A stretch of 64,000 bases of DNA from assembly GCA_963762165.1 (NCBI GenBank), contig CAVXJN010000003.1:1302001-1366000 (forward strand), given 5' to 3'. The notes beneath the pieces were generated by a model that saw only the letters and a program-made list of their open reading frames with translations, was not told the DNA's origin and made no database searches. Shown here one piece after another: positions 35,429-46,085 of the stretch (position 1 is its first letter; every line of letters begins with the position of its first letter). The DNA comes from CAVXJN01 sp963762165. GTDB taxonomy: Bacteria; Pseudomonadota; Gammaproteobacteria; JASBUN01. The translations under genes were made by a program, and so were the position numbers.

Positions 35429-36813
35429 ATGAAATCGACGGTTCTGACAATGGGAGCGGCTTCGCAGGTGCAGGCACAACTCCAAGGCAAAGTGCTGGTG
35501 GTCGGTCTGGGCAAGACCGGACTGTCCTGTGCCCGGCACTTGGTGGCCCAGGGCGCCGAGGTCGCGGTAGTGGACAGTCGCGACCAGCCGCCGGCATTGG
35601 AGACCTTGCGCCAGGAACTGCCGGACGTGGCAATTTTCACCGGCGGCTTCGAGGACCGGGTGTTCGAATTTGCCGACCATCTTGTTGTCAGCCCCGGCGT
35701 ATCGTTGCGCGAGCCGGCGTTGGCTCACGCCATTGCGCGGGGCGTTCCGGTGCTGGGCGATATCGAATTGTTCGCACGCCAAGCGCGGGCGCCGGTCATC
35801 GCGATCACCGGATCCAACGGCAAGAGCACGGTCACCAGCCTGGTGGGCGAGCTGGTGCGCGCCGCCGGCTTCGACGTCCGGGTCGGCGGCAATCTGGGTA
35901 CGCCGGCGCTGGAATTGCTGCGCCAGAGCGAGCCGGATTTCTATGTGCTGGAACTTTCCAGCTTTCAATTGGAGACCACCAGCAGCCTCAAAGCGGTTGC
36001 CGCGGCGGTGCTCAATGTCTCCGCCGATCACATGGATCGTTATCAATCCTTGGACGAATACGCTGCAGCGAAGCGCCGCATCTATCACGGCGCCAGGACC
36101 CTGGTGCTCAATCGCGACGATCCGGTGGTGGCGGCGATGGCCGATGCCGGGGGCGATTGTGTCTGGTTCGGACTGGAAGCGCCGGCGTCCGCGGCACGAT
36201 TACGGATTGCTGTGTCGCGACGGCGACTGCTGGCTGGCACGGGGCGAGCAGCAACTGGTGCAGGAATCCGGCGTTGCGCATGCGCGGCCGCCACAACGTC
36301 GCCAATGCCCTGGCCGCGCTGGCGCTTGCCCAGGCGGCCGGCATCGACGGCGAACCGGCGTTGCAGGTATCTGCGGGAGTTTCCGGGGCTGCGTGCATCG
36401 CAGTCAGTGGGTAGCGGAGAAAGGCGGCGTTACCTGGTTCAACGATTCCAAGGGCACCAACGTCGGCGCCACCCTGGCGGCTGTTTCCGGGATGCCGGGC
36501 AAGGTGGTGTTGATCGCCGGGGGTGATGGCAAAGGGGCGGATTTCGCGCCCTTGCGCCCGGCTACTGGAGCACAAAGGCCGCGCTGCGGTGCTCATCGGC
36601 CGCGATGCGCCGCGTCTGGAACAGGCGCTGCGCGGAGCTTTGCCGGTGGCACGGGCGCAGGACATGGAAGACGCGGTGCGCCGGGCGGCGGATTTCGCGC
36701 AGCCCGGGGATACTGTGCTGCTGTCGCCGGCCTGCGCCAGTCTCGATATGTATCGCAATTACGAACACCGCGGCGAAGTATTCATGGACGCCGTGCGGAG
36801 GCTGCTGCAATGA
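35429..36813 (+). CDS. murD: UDP-MurNAc-L-alanine:D-glutamate ligase MurD (five frameshifts in this sequence)
   Basis: MurD adds D-Glu to UDP-MurNAc-L-Ala. The first 255 codons are clean, with VLVVGLGKTGLS, the ATP loop TGSNGKST and LELSSFQLETT. From about 36194 the frame must step five times (about 36194, 36270, 36367, 36387-36395 and 36560), each by +1, to recover HDYGLLCRDGD, LRMRGRHNVANALAALALA, YLREFPGL, HRSQWVAEKGGVTWFNDSKGTN and LLEHKGRAAVLIGRD. Each step is explained by one extra base, mostly an extra G in a short run. Reassembled, the protein has the normal length and motifs. Its stop overlaps the ftsW ATG. Confidence 0.88.
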
Positions 36814-38010
36814 ACGGGCAGGCCATTCCGGCAATCGGCTCCCGGCTGCTGCGGCGTGCGCCGCGGCGCGCACCGAATCTGTGGGATCAGCCGCTGGTGA
36901 TCACCGTTGCGGTGCTGCTGGCGCTTGGTCTGGTGATGGTGACTTCGGCGTCCATTACCACCGCCGACCGTGCATTCGGCGAACCGTTCTATTACCTGCG
37001 AGCACCAATTGCTGTTTCTCGGCGTCGGGTCTGCTGGCCGCCCTGCCGGTGCTGCGCATACCGCTGGAAGTATGGGAAAAGCTGAGTCCGGCATTGTTGG
37101 CGGTGGCGTTTGTGCTGTTGATCGTGGTGCTGGTTCCGGGTCTGGGCGACAGGTCAATGGCGCGACCCGTTGGCTGCCGCTGGGCGTGTTTCAGCTGCAG
37201 GTTTCGGAGCTGGCCAAGCTGCTGACCATCGTCTACCTGGCGGGCTATCTGGTGCGGCGCAATCAGGAACTGCGCGAATCGGTCTGGGGCTTCCTGAAAC
37301 CCATGGGGTTGCTGGCGCTGATTTGCATGCTGCTGCTGCTGGAGCCGGACTTCGGGGCTGCGGTGGTGCTGCTCGCCAGTGCACTGGGCATGATGTATCT
37401 GGCCGGCGTGCGGATTTGGCAGTTTTCGGCGCTGTTGATGGTGACCGGCACGGCGATGGCGTCGCTGGCTTATTTTTCGCCCTACCGCTGGGCGCGGGTG
37501 GTGTCGTTCCTCAATCCCTGGGACGATCCGTTCAACAGCGGTTTCCAGCTGGTGCAGTCGCTGATCGCCTTCGGCCGCGGCGAGTGGTTCGGCGTCGGGC
37601 TGGGCGGCAGCGTGCAGAAACTGTTTTATCTGCCGGAGGCGCACACCGATTTCCTGCTCGCCGTACTGGCCGAGGAACTCGGCGTCGCCGGCACCGCGCT
37701 GGTGATTGGTCTGTTTACCGTGCTGGTCTGGCGCGCGGTGTTGATCGGCGCGCGCGCCGAGCGGGTGGGGCGGTTCTTCTCCGCTTACGTCGCCTACGGC
37801 ATCGGTTTGTGGATCGGCTTGCAGGCGTTCGTCAATATCGGCGTCAACATGGGTGTGCTGCCCACCAAGGGACTGACACTGCCGTTGATGAGCTACGGCG
37901 GCAGCAGCATGGTGGTGACTTGCATGGCGCTGGCGCTGTTGTTGCGCATCGGCCACGAAGCGGCTCGACGCGAGCTGGCCGAGCGCGAACCGCGCCGAGG
38001 TGCGGCATGA
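36810..38010 (+). CDS. ftsW: Septal peptidoglycan glycosyltransferase FtsW (three frameshifts in this sequence)
   Basis: FtsW is the SEDS glycan polymerase of the divisome, paired with FtsI. The start at 36810 overlaps the murD stop. The frame steps at about 37000 (after FGEPFYYLR), about 37028 (before LLAALPVLRIPLEVWEKLS) and about 37146 (before QVNGATRWLPLG). The remaining 285 codons are clean, with the SEDS motifs FAKLLTI-like SELAKLLTIVYLAGYL, LPEAHTDFLLAVLAEELG and LPLMSYGGSSM. The first two shifts look like single insertions and the third a single loss. Size and helices are otherwise typical. Confidence 0.88.
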
Positions 38011-39095
38011 GCGCGCCGGTTCTGATCATGGCCGGCGGCACCGGCGGGCACGTGTTCCCGGCCCTTGCGGTGGCCGACGCGCTGCGCGCGCGCGGCGTGC
38101 CGGTGGTCTGGCTGGGGACCCGGCAGGGTTTGGAGGCGCGGGTGGTGCCGGAGGCCGGCATTCCGGTGGAATGGGTTTCAGTGGTGGGTCTGCGCGGCAA
38201 AGGCGTGCTGCGCCTGCTGCGTGCGCCGTTGATCATTGGCCGGCGCCTGCTGGCAGGCGCTGCGGATCTTGCGCCGGGTGCGCCCGCGCGCGGTGCTGGG
38301 CATGGGCGGGTTCGTCTCCGGTCCCGGCGGCCTGATGGCGCGGCTGCTGCGGCCGGCCTCTGTGCATCCACGAGCAGAATGCGGTCGCCGGCATGACCAA
38401 TCGCTGGCTGGCGCGCATCGCCGGTACGGTGATGGAAGCATTTCCAGGGAGTCTACCCGCCGCCCGCCGGGCGCGCTGCACGGCAATCCGGTGCGCGCCG
38501 CCATCGCCGCCCTGGAAGAACCGGCGCTGCGCTTCCGCGACCGCAGCGGGCCGTTGCGGCTGCTGGTGCTGGGCGGCAGCCAGGGCGCGCGCGCCTTGAA
38601 CGAAGCGGTGCCGGCGGCGCTCGCCCAGCTCGCGCCGGAGCATCGCCCCGTGGTGCGCCATCAGGCCGGCGTGCGGCACCTGGACGCGGCACGCGCCGCC
38701 TATGCCCGCGCCGGCGTCGAGGCCGACCTGTCGGCATTCGTCGACGACATGGCCGAGGCCTACGGTTGGGCCGACCTGGTGCTGTGCCGCGCCGGCGCAC
38801 TGACGGTGGCGGAACTGGCCGCCGCCGGCGTCGGGTTCGATCCTGGTGCCCTATCCTTATGCCGTGGACGATCACCAGACCGCAAACGCGCGCTTCCTGG
38901 TGGACGCCGGCGCCGCGCGCTGTTGCCGGAAGCCGAACTGAGCGCGCCGCGACTGGCGGACTCCTGAACTGGCTTCGACCGCTCGACAGCTGTTGCTGCG
39001 ATGGCGCAACGGGCGCGGGCCAAAGCCTGCCCGGATGCCGCGCAACAGGTCGCCGACGCCTGTCTGGCGCTGGCGCAGGGGGTGCGCATGCATGA
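38007..39095 (+). CDS. murG: UDP-GlcNAc:lipid I GlcNAc-transferase MurG (about eight frameshifts in this sequence)
   Basis: MurG converts lipid I to lipid II. The N-terminus APVLIMAGGTGGHVFPALAVA is clean. The frame then changes near 38253, 38351, 38475, 38834, 38930, 38961, 38975 and probably 39080, while conserved blocks stay readable: RPRAVLGMGGFVSGPGG, IHEQNAVAGMTNRWLA, LLVLGGSQGARALNE, DLVLCRAGALTVAELA, ILVPYPYAVDDHQTANA and RAKACPDAAQQVADACLALA. The last proposed shift in a GGGGG run leads to a TGA at 39093-39095 that overlaps a murC ATG, matching the other junctions. Confidence 0.83.
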
Positions 39096-40557
39096 CGCGG
39101 CGCAACCCCCAGTCCGGACGCATGGACAATCCCATGGGGCGTATCAAGCGCATCCATTTCATCGGCATCGGCGGCGCCGGCATGGGCGGCATCGCCGAAG
39201 TGCTGCTGAATCTCGGCTACGAGGTGAGCGGTTCGGATCTGCGCCGACAACGCGGTCACCCGGCGTCTGGCAGGGCTTGGTGCGCGCATTCATCGCGGCC
39301 ATTCGGCGGCCCAAATCAGCGGCGTCGACGTGGTGGTGGTGTCCACCGCCGTGCGCGCCGACAATCCCGAAGTGCTGGCGGCGCGCGAACTGCGCGGATC
39401 CCGGTGGTGCCGCGGGCGGAAATGCTGGCGGAACTGATGCGCTTCCGCTACGGCATCGCGGTGGCCGGCACCCACGGCAAGACCACCACCACCAGCCTGG
39501 TGGCCAGCCTGCTGGCCGAGGGCGGACTGGATCCGACCTTCGTCATCGGCGGCCGTCTGAACAGCGCCGGCACCAACGCACGTCTGGGCGAGGGCCGCTA
39601 CCTGGTGGCGGAAGCCGACGAAAGCGATGCCTCGTTTCTGTATCTGCAGCCGATGATGGCGGTGGTAACCAACATCGACGCCGACCACCTGGGCACCTAC
39701 GGCGGCGATTTCAACCGCCTGCGGGCGACGTTCCTGGAATTCCTGCACCACCTGCCGTTCTACGGCCTGGCGATGCTGTGTCTGGACGACGACCAGGTGC
39801 GCGGCTCTGATCCCGGAGATTTCGCGGCCGGTGATCACCTACGGCACTCGCGCCGATGCCGATATTGCCGCGTTCGACATCCGGCAGGACGCCCAGCGGA
39901 CGCATTTCAAGGTGCGCATGCCCGAGCGCGAGGCTGCCATCGACGTCACCTTGAATCTGCCCGGTATTCACAACGTGCGCAATGCCCTGGCCGCCATCGC
40001 GGTGGCCTGGGAACTGCGTGTAAGCGAAACCGATATCCAACGCGGCGCTGGAAAACTTTCAAGGCATCGGCCGGCGCTTCCAGATCTACGGCGAAATCGA
40101 ATTCGATCGACGGGCAGCGTGCTGCTGGTGGACGACTACGGCCACCATCCGCGCGAAGTCGCGGCCACCATCGAGGCGATGCGCAAAGGCTGGCCCCAGC
40201 GCCGCCTGGTGGTGGCGTTCCAGCCCCACCGTTTCACCCGCACCCGCGATCTGTTCGAAGACTTCGTCGCCGTGCTGTCCGGCGACCGACGCCCTGGTGC
40301 TGAGCGAAGTCTACGCCGCCGGCGAGGACCCGATTGCCGGCGCGGACGGTCGTTCGCTGTCGCGCGCCATTCGCGCCCGCGGCCAGGTGCATCCGGTATT
40401 CATCGCCAACGTCGACGAGTTGGCGCAGGTGTTGCCCGCGGTACTGCAACCGGGCGACGTATTGCTGACCTTGGGTGCCGGCAACATCGGCGCCGTCGCG
40501 GCGGAACTGCCGAAGCGCTTAGGTGGCGCGCGCAGTTCTCAGGAGTCCGATCAATGA
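39092..40557 (+). CDS. murC: UDP-MurNAc:L-alanine ligase MurC (about six frameshifts in this sequence)
   Basis: MurC adds L-Ala to UDP-MurNAc. Recognisable blocks, in changing frames, are KRIHFIGIGGAGMGGIAEVL, DNAVTRRLAGLGARIHRGHS, the ATP loop GTHGKTTTTSLVA, EADESDASFLYLQPMMAVVTN, GIHNVRNALAAIAVAWEL, LLVDDYGHHPREVAATIEA and AFQPHRFTRTRDLFEDF. Shifts lie near 39243, 39395, 39803, 40044, 40112 and 40281. The ATG at 39092 is preferred for its overlap with the murG stop; the ATG at 39122 is an alternative. The stop at 40555-40557 overlaps the next ATG. Confidence 0.85.
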
Positions 40558-41597
40558 ATCACAGTCATTCATTGCGTCACCTGCATTTGGGCTGCGGCGA
40601 AGCCTTACACAGCCGCTTGTGCGATTCCGGTGCCGGCGCCGCAGTCGCAACGGCGCGCGCGCCGGCCACTGCAGCGGGGGCGAAGGGCCGGTTGATGATG
40701 ACCGCACGCCGACAACAACCGCTGCGCGGCGAACTGCGCCAGGACGAGCCATTGGCACGCTACACCAGCTGGCGTGTAGGTGGCCCGGCGACGCACTTGG
40801 TATCGTCCTGCCGACGCGGACGACCTTGCCGTGTTGCTGCGCCAGTTGCCGGCTGACGAGCCGCTGCTGTGGCTGGGCCTCGGCAGCAATCTGCTGGTGC
40901 GCGACGGCGGCTTCGCCGGCACCGTGATCGCCACCCAGGGCGCACTTGACGGCCTCGAGCAGACGCGGACCCGTCGCAAGTGCGCGCCGAAGCCGGCGTC
41001 GCCTGTGCCAAGGTGGCGAAATTCTGCGCCCGCCGCGGCTTGGTGGGTGCCGAATTCCTGGCCGGAATTCCCGGCAGCATGGGCGGCGCGCTGGCGATGA
41101 ACGCCGGTGCCTTCGGCGGCGAAACCTGGGACCAGGTCGCCGCGGTCGAGACGCTGGATCGCAGCGGTGTTCGCCACCGGCGAGCTGCGTCGGAGTTCGA
41201 TGTGGCTATCGCAGTGTGCGTGGCGGGGTCGACGAGTGGTTCCTGGCTGCGCATCTGGTCCTGGAACACGGCGATGTCGCGGCGGCGCAGGCGCGAATCA
41301 AAGCGCTGCTGGATCGGCGCGGCCAGACACAGCCGATCGGTCTGCCGAGTTGCGGTTCGGTGTTTCGCAATCCGCCCGGCGATCATGCGGCGCGTCTGAT
41401 CGAGGCGGCGGGCCTAAAAGGCGAGTGTGTCGGCGGCGCATGCGTGTCCGAAAAGCACGCCAATTTCATTATCAATACCGGCGCTGCGAGCGCTGCCGAT
41501 ATCGAACGTTTGATCGAGCAGGTGCGCGACACCGTGCATCCGCATGCACGGCGTCGAGCTGCAACCCGAAGTGCGCATCGTCGGAGAAGTGTCATGA
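40554..41597 (+). CDS. murB: UDP-N-acetylenolpyruvoylglucosamine reductase MurB (about four frameshifts in this sequence)
   Basis: MurB reduces enolpyruvyl-UDP-GlcNAc to UDP-MurNAc with FAD and NADPH. Blocks visible in successive frames are LARYTSWRVGGPA, LLWLGLGSNLLVRDGGF, GAEFLAGIPGSMGGALAMNA, the catalytic-Ser segment SCGSVFRNPPGDHAARLIE and GVELQPEVRIVGE. Shifts lie near 40797, 40964, 41204 and 41541. The ATG at 40554 overlaps the murC stop and has AGGAG 8 bases upstream, giving a 47-residue N-terminal extension; starting at 40695 would give the usual N-terminus. Confidence 0.83.
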
Positions 41598-42545
41598 CAC
41601 GGCCGCGATCGATTCCGCGGGACTTCGGCAAAGTCGCGGTGCTGATGGGCGGCCGCTCCGCGGAGCGGGAGATCTCCCTGAAAAGCGGCAATGCGGTGTT
41701 GCAGGCGCTGCGCAACCGCGGTGTCGATGCCCACGGGATCGATGCCCAGGCCGATGTCATCGAGCAACTGCGCGCCGGCGGATTTGACCCGCGCTTTCAT
41801 TGCCCTGCACGGCCGCGGCGGCGAAGACGGCGTGATCCAGGGGCGCATTGGAAACCATCGGCGATGCCCTACACCGGCAGCGGCGTGTTGGGTTCCGCCC
41901 TGGGCATGGACAAGTTGCGCTGCAAACGTCTGTGGCAGGCGGCCGGATTGCCGACGCCGGACTACGAAGTGCTGCACGGCGACAGCGATTTCGCCCACGT
42001 CGCGCGACGACTCGGGTTTGCCGTTGATCGTCAAGCCGGTGCACGAAGGTTCGAGCATCGGCATGACCCGGGTGGAGCACATGCCGGAGCTGGCCAGGCG
42101 CCTACGCTGCAGCGGCGCGGCTTCGACGACGAAGTGATCGCCGAGCATTGGGTGCACGGCGGCGAATACACCGCGGCGATTCTCGATCGTCAGCCGTTGC
42201 CGTTGATTCGTCTGGAGACGCCGAATGCATTTTATGATTTCGAGGCCAAGTACCGCGCCGACAGCACCCGTTACCACTGTCCCTGCGGTTTGCCGGCGGA
42301 GCAGGAAGCGCAGCTTCAGCGCTTGGCGTTGCAGGCATTCGACGTCGTTGGTGCGGCCGGTTGGGGCCGTGTCGATCTGATGCTCGACCGCCAGCAGCGA
42401 CCCTGGCTGATCGAGGTGAATACCGTGCCCGGCATGACCGACCACAGTCTGGTGCCCATGGCGGCGAAAACCGCCGGTATCGATTTCGATGAACTGGTGC
42501 TTGCGCATCCTCGCCACCAGTATGCCGCGTGGAGAAGCGCGCTGA
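41594..42545 (+). CDS. ddl: D-alanine--D-alanine ligase Ddl (about seven frameshifts in this sequence)
   Basis: Ddl makes the D-Ala-D-Ala dipeptide used by MurF. Blocks visible in changing frames are VAVLMGGRSAEREISLKSG, AFIALHGRGGEDGVIQG, MPYTGSGVLGSALGMDK, PLIVKPVHEGSSIGMTRV, DDEVIAEHWVHGGEYTAAIL, PWLIEVNTVPGMTDHSLVP and DELV..LRILATS. Shifts lie near 41789, 41842, 41863, 42018, 42098, 42120 and 42500, all of the +1 kind. The start overlaps the murB stop, and the corrected stop TGA at 42543-42545 overlaps a downstream ATG (TGATG). Confidence 0.84.
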
Positions 42546-42563
42546 TGGCCCGCGCGGACAAAA

Positions 42564-43323
42564 GTGAAAAAGCGCAAGACGCGGGCGCCGATTGCCTGGG
42601 GACGGTGGTGGCGCCATGCGCAGAACGTATTGGCGCTCGGCGTGCTGGTGGGTGTGATCGCCGTCGCGGTCAGCTGGATGTTGAACCCGAAGAATCTGCC
42701 GATTCGTGCGGTAAAGGTGGAAGGCGCGTTTCGGCACTTGAATGAAGGCGAATTGCAACGGGCTGTGAGTACGAAAATCCAGGGCGGATTTTTCGGTGTC
42801 GATATCGACGCCATCCGCGATGCGGTTGCCAAGCGACCCTGGGTCGAGAACGTGCAAGTACGCAGGATGTGGCCGGATCGTTTGTATATCCAGGTGACCG
42901 AACACGAGCCCCTGGCGCGCTGGGGAGACGACGGCCTGGTGGATGTGCACGGCGTCTGGTTTGGTGCCGACCAGGAACCGTTCACCCGCGAGCTGCCGCA
43001 ATTGTCCGGGCCAAAAGGTTTCGAGCAGCCAATTGGCGCAGCGCTATCGCGAATTCAGCCAACGTTTGCAAACGGCAGGGCTGAAGCCGGTGCGATTGGT
43101 GGTGACCGATCGCCGGGCCTGGCAGATGACCCTCGACAATGGCATCGAACTGCGTTTCGGACGGGGCGACGTCGACGCCCTGCTGGACCGGTTCGCACGC
43201 GTATATCTGCGCGTGCTTTCGGCATCGGCCACGCGCATTGCCGCGGTGGATTTACGTTACACCAATGGATTTGCGGTGCGTTGGAAAGACGCACCCGACG
43301 ACAAAGGAAAGGCAGGATCGTGA
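42564..43323 (+). CDS. ftsQ: Cell division protein FtsQ (one or two frameshifts in this sequence)
   Basis: FtsQ is a bitopic divisome protein. After a basic start (KKRKTR) there is one membrane helix (about 20-38), then the POTRA domain (AVKVEGAFRHLNEGELQRAVS) and the beta domain. A +1 shift at about 43030 (gagcagccaatt) links LSGPKGFEQ to QLAQRYREFSQRLQTAGLKP. The given GTG start is the longest undisturbed option; an ATG at 42545 overlapping the ddl stop would be used if one A of the AAAA near 42560 is extra, giving MARADKVKKRK. The C-terminus is intact, ending DDKGKAGS. Confidence 0.85.
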
Positions 43324-43375
43324 GCCCATACAGGAGGATGAACCCGGCGCGCATCAGGGGGAGAGCATTTCGCTT

Positions 43376-44611
43376 ATGACGAAGAAATCAGAACGCAATC
43401 TGATCGTCGGACTCGATATCGGCACCTCGAAAGTGGTGGCCATCGTCGGCGAGATCAATCTGGAAGGCGGCATCGAGATCATCGGTATCGGCTCCCATCC
43501 GTCGCGCGGCCTGAAAAAAGGCGTGGTGGTGAATATCGAATCCACGGTGCAGTCGATTCAGCGCGCCGTGGAAGAGGCCGAGTTGATGGCGGGGTGCCAG
43601 ATCCATTCGGTCTACACCGGTATCGCCGGCAGCCACATCCGCAGCTTGAATTCCCACGGCATCGTCGCCATTCGCGACAAGGAAGTGAGTTCCACCGATG
43701 TCGAGCGGGTCATCGACGCTGCACGCGCGGTGGCCATTCCTGCCGATCAGAAGATCCTGCACATCATCCCCCAGGAATTCATCATCGACAGCCAGGAAGG
43801 TATTCAGGAGCCCGTGGGCATGTCCGGCGTGCGCCTCGAGGCCAAAGTGCACATGATCACCGGTGCGGTGAGCGCGGCCCAGAACATCGTCAAATGCGTG
43901 CGCCGCTGCGGTCTGGAAGTCGACGACATCATTCTCGAGCAGGTGGCGTCGAGCTATTCGGTGCTCTCCGATGACGAAAAGGAGTTGGGTGTCTGCATCG
44001 TCGACATCGGCGGTGGTACCACCGACATTGCCGTGTTCACCGAAGGTTCCATTCGTCATACCGCGGTGATTCCCATTGCCGGCGATCAGGTGACCAACGA
44101 CATTGCCGTCGCGTTGCGCACGCCGACCCAGTATGCCGAGGAAATCAAGATCAAGTATGGCTGCGCGCTGACACAGCTCGCGAGTTCCGACGAAACCATC
44201 GAAGTGCCGTCCGTGGGCGAACGTCCGGCCCGGCGTCTTGCGCGCCAGACCTTGGCCGAGGTGGTTGAGCCGCGCTACGAGGAGCTGCTCACGCTGGTGC
44301 AGGCGGAACTGCGCCGCAGCGGCTTCGAAGATCTGGTTGCCGCCGGCATCGTGCTCACCGGCGGCAGCGCCAAGATGGAAGGTCTGGTGGAGCTCGCGGA
44401 AGAGGTTTTTCACTGCCCGGTGCGGGTGGGTACGCCCCAGTATGTCACCGGGCTCGCCGACGTGGTGCGCAACCCGATTTACGCCACCGGCGTCGGGCTG
44501 CTGCTGTTTGGCCAGCAGAACGGTCAGCAGCGCATTTCCGATCCCCACGTGGGGAGAGGTTTCAAAGGTATCTGGGAACGCATGCGAAGTTGGTTCCAAG
44601 GGAATTTCTGA
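43376..44611 (+). CDS. ftsA: Cell division protein FtsA
   Basis: FtsA is the actin-like protein that tethers FtsZ to the membrane. The 411-residue protein has the ATPase PHOSPHATE-1 motif VGLDIGTSKV at the N-terminus, DIGGGTTDIAVF near residue 210 and the C-terminal amphipathic helix (IWERMRSWFQGNF). The frame is intact, contrasting with the genes just upstream. A GGGGAGAG ribosome site precedes the ATG. ftsZ follows after 108 bases. Confidence 0.97.
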   Translation: MTKKSERNLIVGLDIGTSKVVAIVGEINLEGGIEIIGIGSHPSRGLKKGVVVNIESTVQSIQRAVEEAELMAGCQIHSVYTGIAGSHIRSLNSHGIVAIRDKEVSSTDVERVIDAARAVAIPADQKILHIIPQEFIIDSQEGIQEPVGMSGVRLEAKVHMITGAVSAAQNIVKCVRRCGLEVDDIILEQVASSYSVLSDDEKELGVCIVDIGGGTTDIAVFTEGSIRHTAVIPIAGDQVTNDIAVALRTPTQYAEEIKIKYGCALTQLASSDETIEVPSVGERPARRLARQTLAEVVEPRYEELLTLVQAELRRSGFEDLVAAGIVLTGGSAKMEGLVELAEEVFHCPVRVGTPQYVTGLADVVRNPIYATGVGLLLFGQQNGQQRISDPHVGRGFKGIWERMRSWFQGNF

Positions 44612-44719
44612 TCCGCGCCGGTGTAATTACCGGCGTGGCGGAAGTAGAGATCGGCTGCGGACGCATGGTGCGACCGTTTCCGTTGCAGTAAAGGGCAAAC
44701 GACTGAGGAGGGGTTCGAC

Positions 44720-45866
44720 ATGTTTGAACTAATGGACGCATACAGCGAAAACGCTGTAATCAAGGTGATCGGAGTCGGCGGCGGCGGCGGCAATGCCGTG
44801 CAGCACATGGTCGACACCGGTATCGAAGGCGTGGATTTCATCTGCCTGAATACAGACGCACAGGCGCTGAAGAAAACCGCGGCGAAAACGGTACTGCAGA
44901 TCGGCAGTTCCATGACCAAGGGTCTGGGTGCCGGCGCCAATCCCGAAATCGGCCGTCAGGCTGCGCTTGGAGGATCGGGATCGGCTAATGGAAGTGCTCG
45001 AAGGCGCCGATATGGTGTTCATTACCGCCGGCATGGGCGGCGGCACCGGTACCGGCGCGGCGCCGGTGGTGGCCCAGGTCGCCCGGGAACTGGGCGCGTT
45101 GACGGTTGCGGTGGTGACCCGGCCGTTTTCGTTCGAAGGCAAAAAGCGCACCGCGGTCGCCCTGGAAGGCATGAAAGAGCTGGGCAAGCACGTCGACTCG
45201 CTGATCACCATTCCCAACGAAAAGTTGGTGGCGGTGCTGGGCAAGGACATCAGCCTGCTCGAAGCGTTCCGCTCCGCCAACGATGTGCTGCGCGGCGCGG
45301 TGCAGGGGATTGCCGAGCTGATCACCCGCGAGGGCCTGATCAACGTCGACTTCGCCGACGTGCGCACGGTGATGTCCGAAATGGGCATGGCGATGATGGG
45401 CACCGGCTCGGCCAGTGGCGAAGACCGGGCGCGGGTGGCGACGGAAATGGCCATTGCCAGTCCGCTGCTGGAAGACGTGGATCTGATGGGTGCCAAGGGC
45501 ATTCTGGTGAATGTAACAGCGGGCCCCGATCTGTCCATGGGCGAATTCCACGAAGTCGGCCAGATCGTCGAGGAACTGGCTGCCGAAGACGCTGTCATTG
45601 TAGTAGGCACGGTGTTGGATCCGGAAATCGGCAGCGATTTGCGGGTAACCGTAGTTGCCACCGGGATCGGCAGCCCGGCCAAGGTGGAGCAACCGAAGCC
45701 GGTGAAAATCGTCAAGCGCGACAAGTCCGGTGAAGTCGACTACGACGAGCTGGATCGACCGACGGTAATCCGTCGCCGTGCCGTGGGTGATCAGCTTAAC
45801 CCGTCCAGCGCTGCGGATCTGGAATATCTGGATATTCCGGCGTTTTTGCGTAAGCAGGCCGATTAG
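44720..45866 (+). CDS. ftsZ: Cell division GTPase FtsZ (one frameshift in this sequence)
   Basis: FtsZ is the tubulin-like GTPase of the Z-ring. A strong GAGGAGGGG ribosome site is 8 bases upstream. The start MFELMD, VIGVGGGGGNAVQHM and NTDAQAL are in the first frame; at about 44967 (gcgcttggagg) a +1 step, explained by one extra T, leads into LEDRDRLMEVLEGADMVF, the GTP loop GGGTGTGAAP, and onward to the C-terminal peptide DIPAFLRKQ that binds FtsA/ZipA. The corrected length of about 381 residues is normal. Confidence 0.92.
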
Positions 45867-45886
45867 GGCTGGACGGTCGGTCGGCG

Positions 45887-45911
45887 CGGGTCGCATCCCC
45901 TCCGCGACCCG
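45887..45911 (+). terminator. Hairpin downstream of ftsZ
   Basis: An 8-bp perfect stem, cgggtcgc with gcgacccg, has a 9-base loop and starts 21 bases after the ftsZ stop. No T-run follows, so it is a weak or factor-dependent terminator, or an mRNA-stabilising hairpin. Confidence 0.35.
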
Positions 45912-46085
45912 TGTCGTCCGCGGCGCCGCCGAGCGTCAGAAAACGGTGTTCCGGAGGGCATGATTTGCGCTGTAAAACGAAGGGAAAGCGACGAAGATTC
46001 AGATACTTGTCGAAACAGATAGGCGATGGAATTCGCTTTGCAGGTCACAAGCCGTATGTTACCATGCCGTCGGTTTTCTGCGATT

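Larger units (their letters stand above)
36190..43035. other. Frameshift-dense block across murD-ftsQ
   Basis: About 34 single-base frame changes fall in 6.8 kb, against none in the 8.1 kb before (mraZ-mraY) and one (in ftsZ) in the 13 kb after. Most are +1 steps, usually explained by one extra base in a 2-4-base G, C or T run; about ten are -1 steps. All affected genes are essential and readable across the switches, so consensus error is the best explanation. Confidence 0.8.

Noticed and set aside
36190..43035. Programmed +1 frameshifting as a new recoding system in the dcw cluster
   Set aside because: The shift sites share no slippery codon or downstream structure, both +1 and -1 steps occur, and ftsA in the same operon has none. 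Sequence error explains all of them more simply.
36190..43035. Genome decay of a host-dependent organism
   Set aside because: The broken genes are essential, nothing else in the window is degraded except yadGH, and no stops or deletions accompany the shifts.
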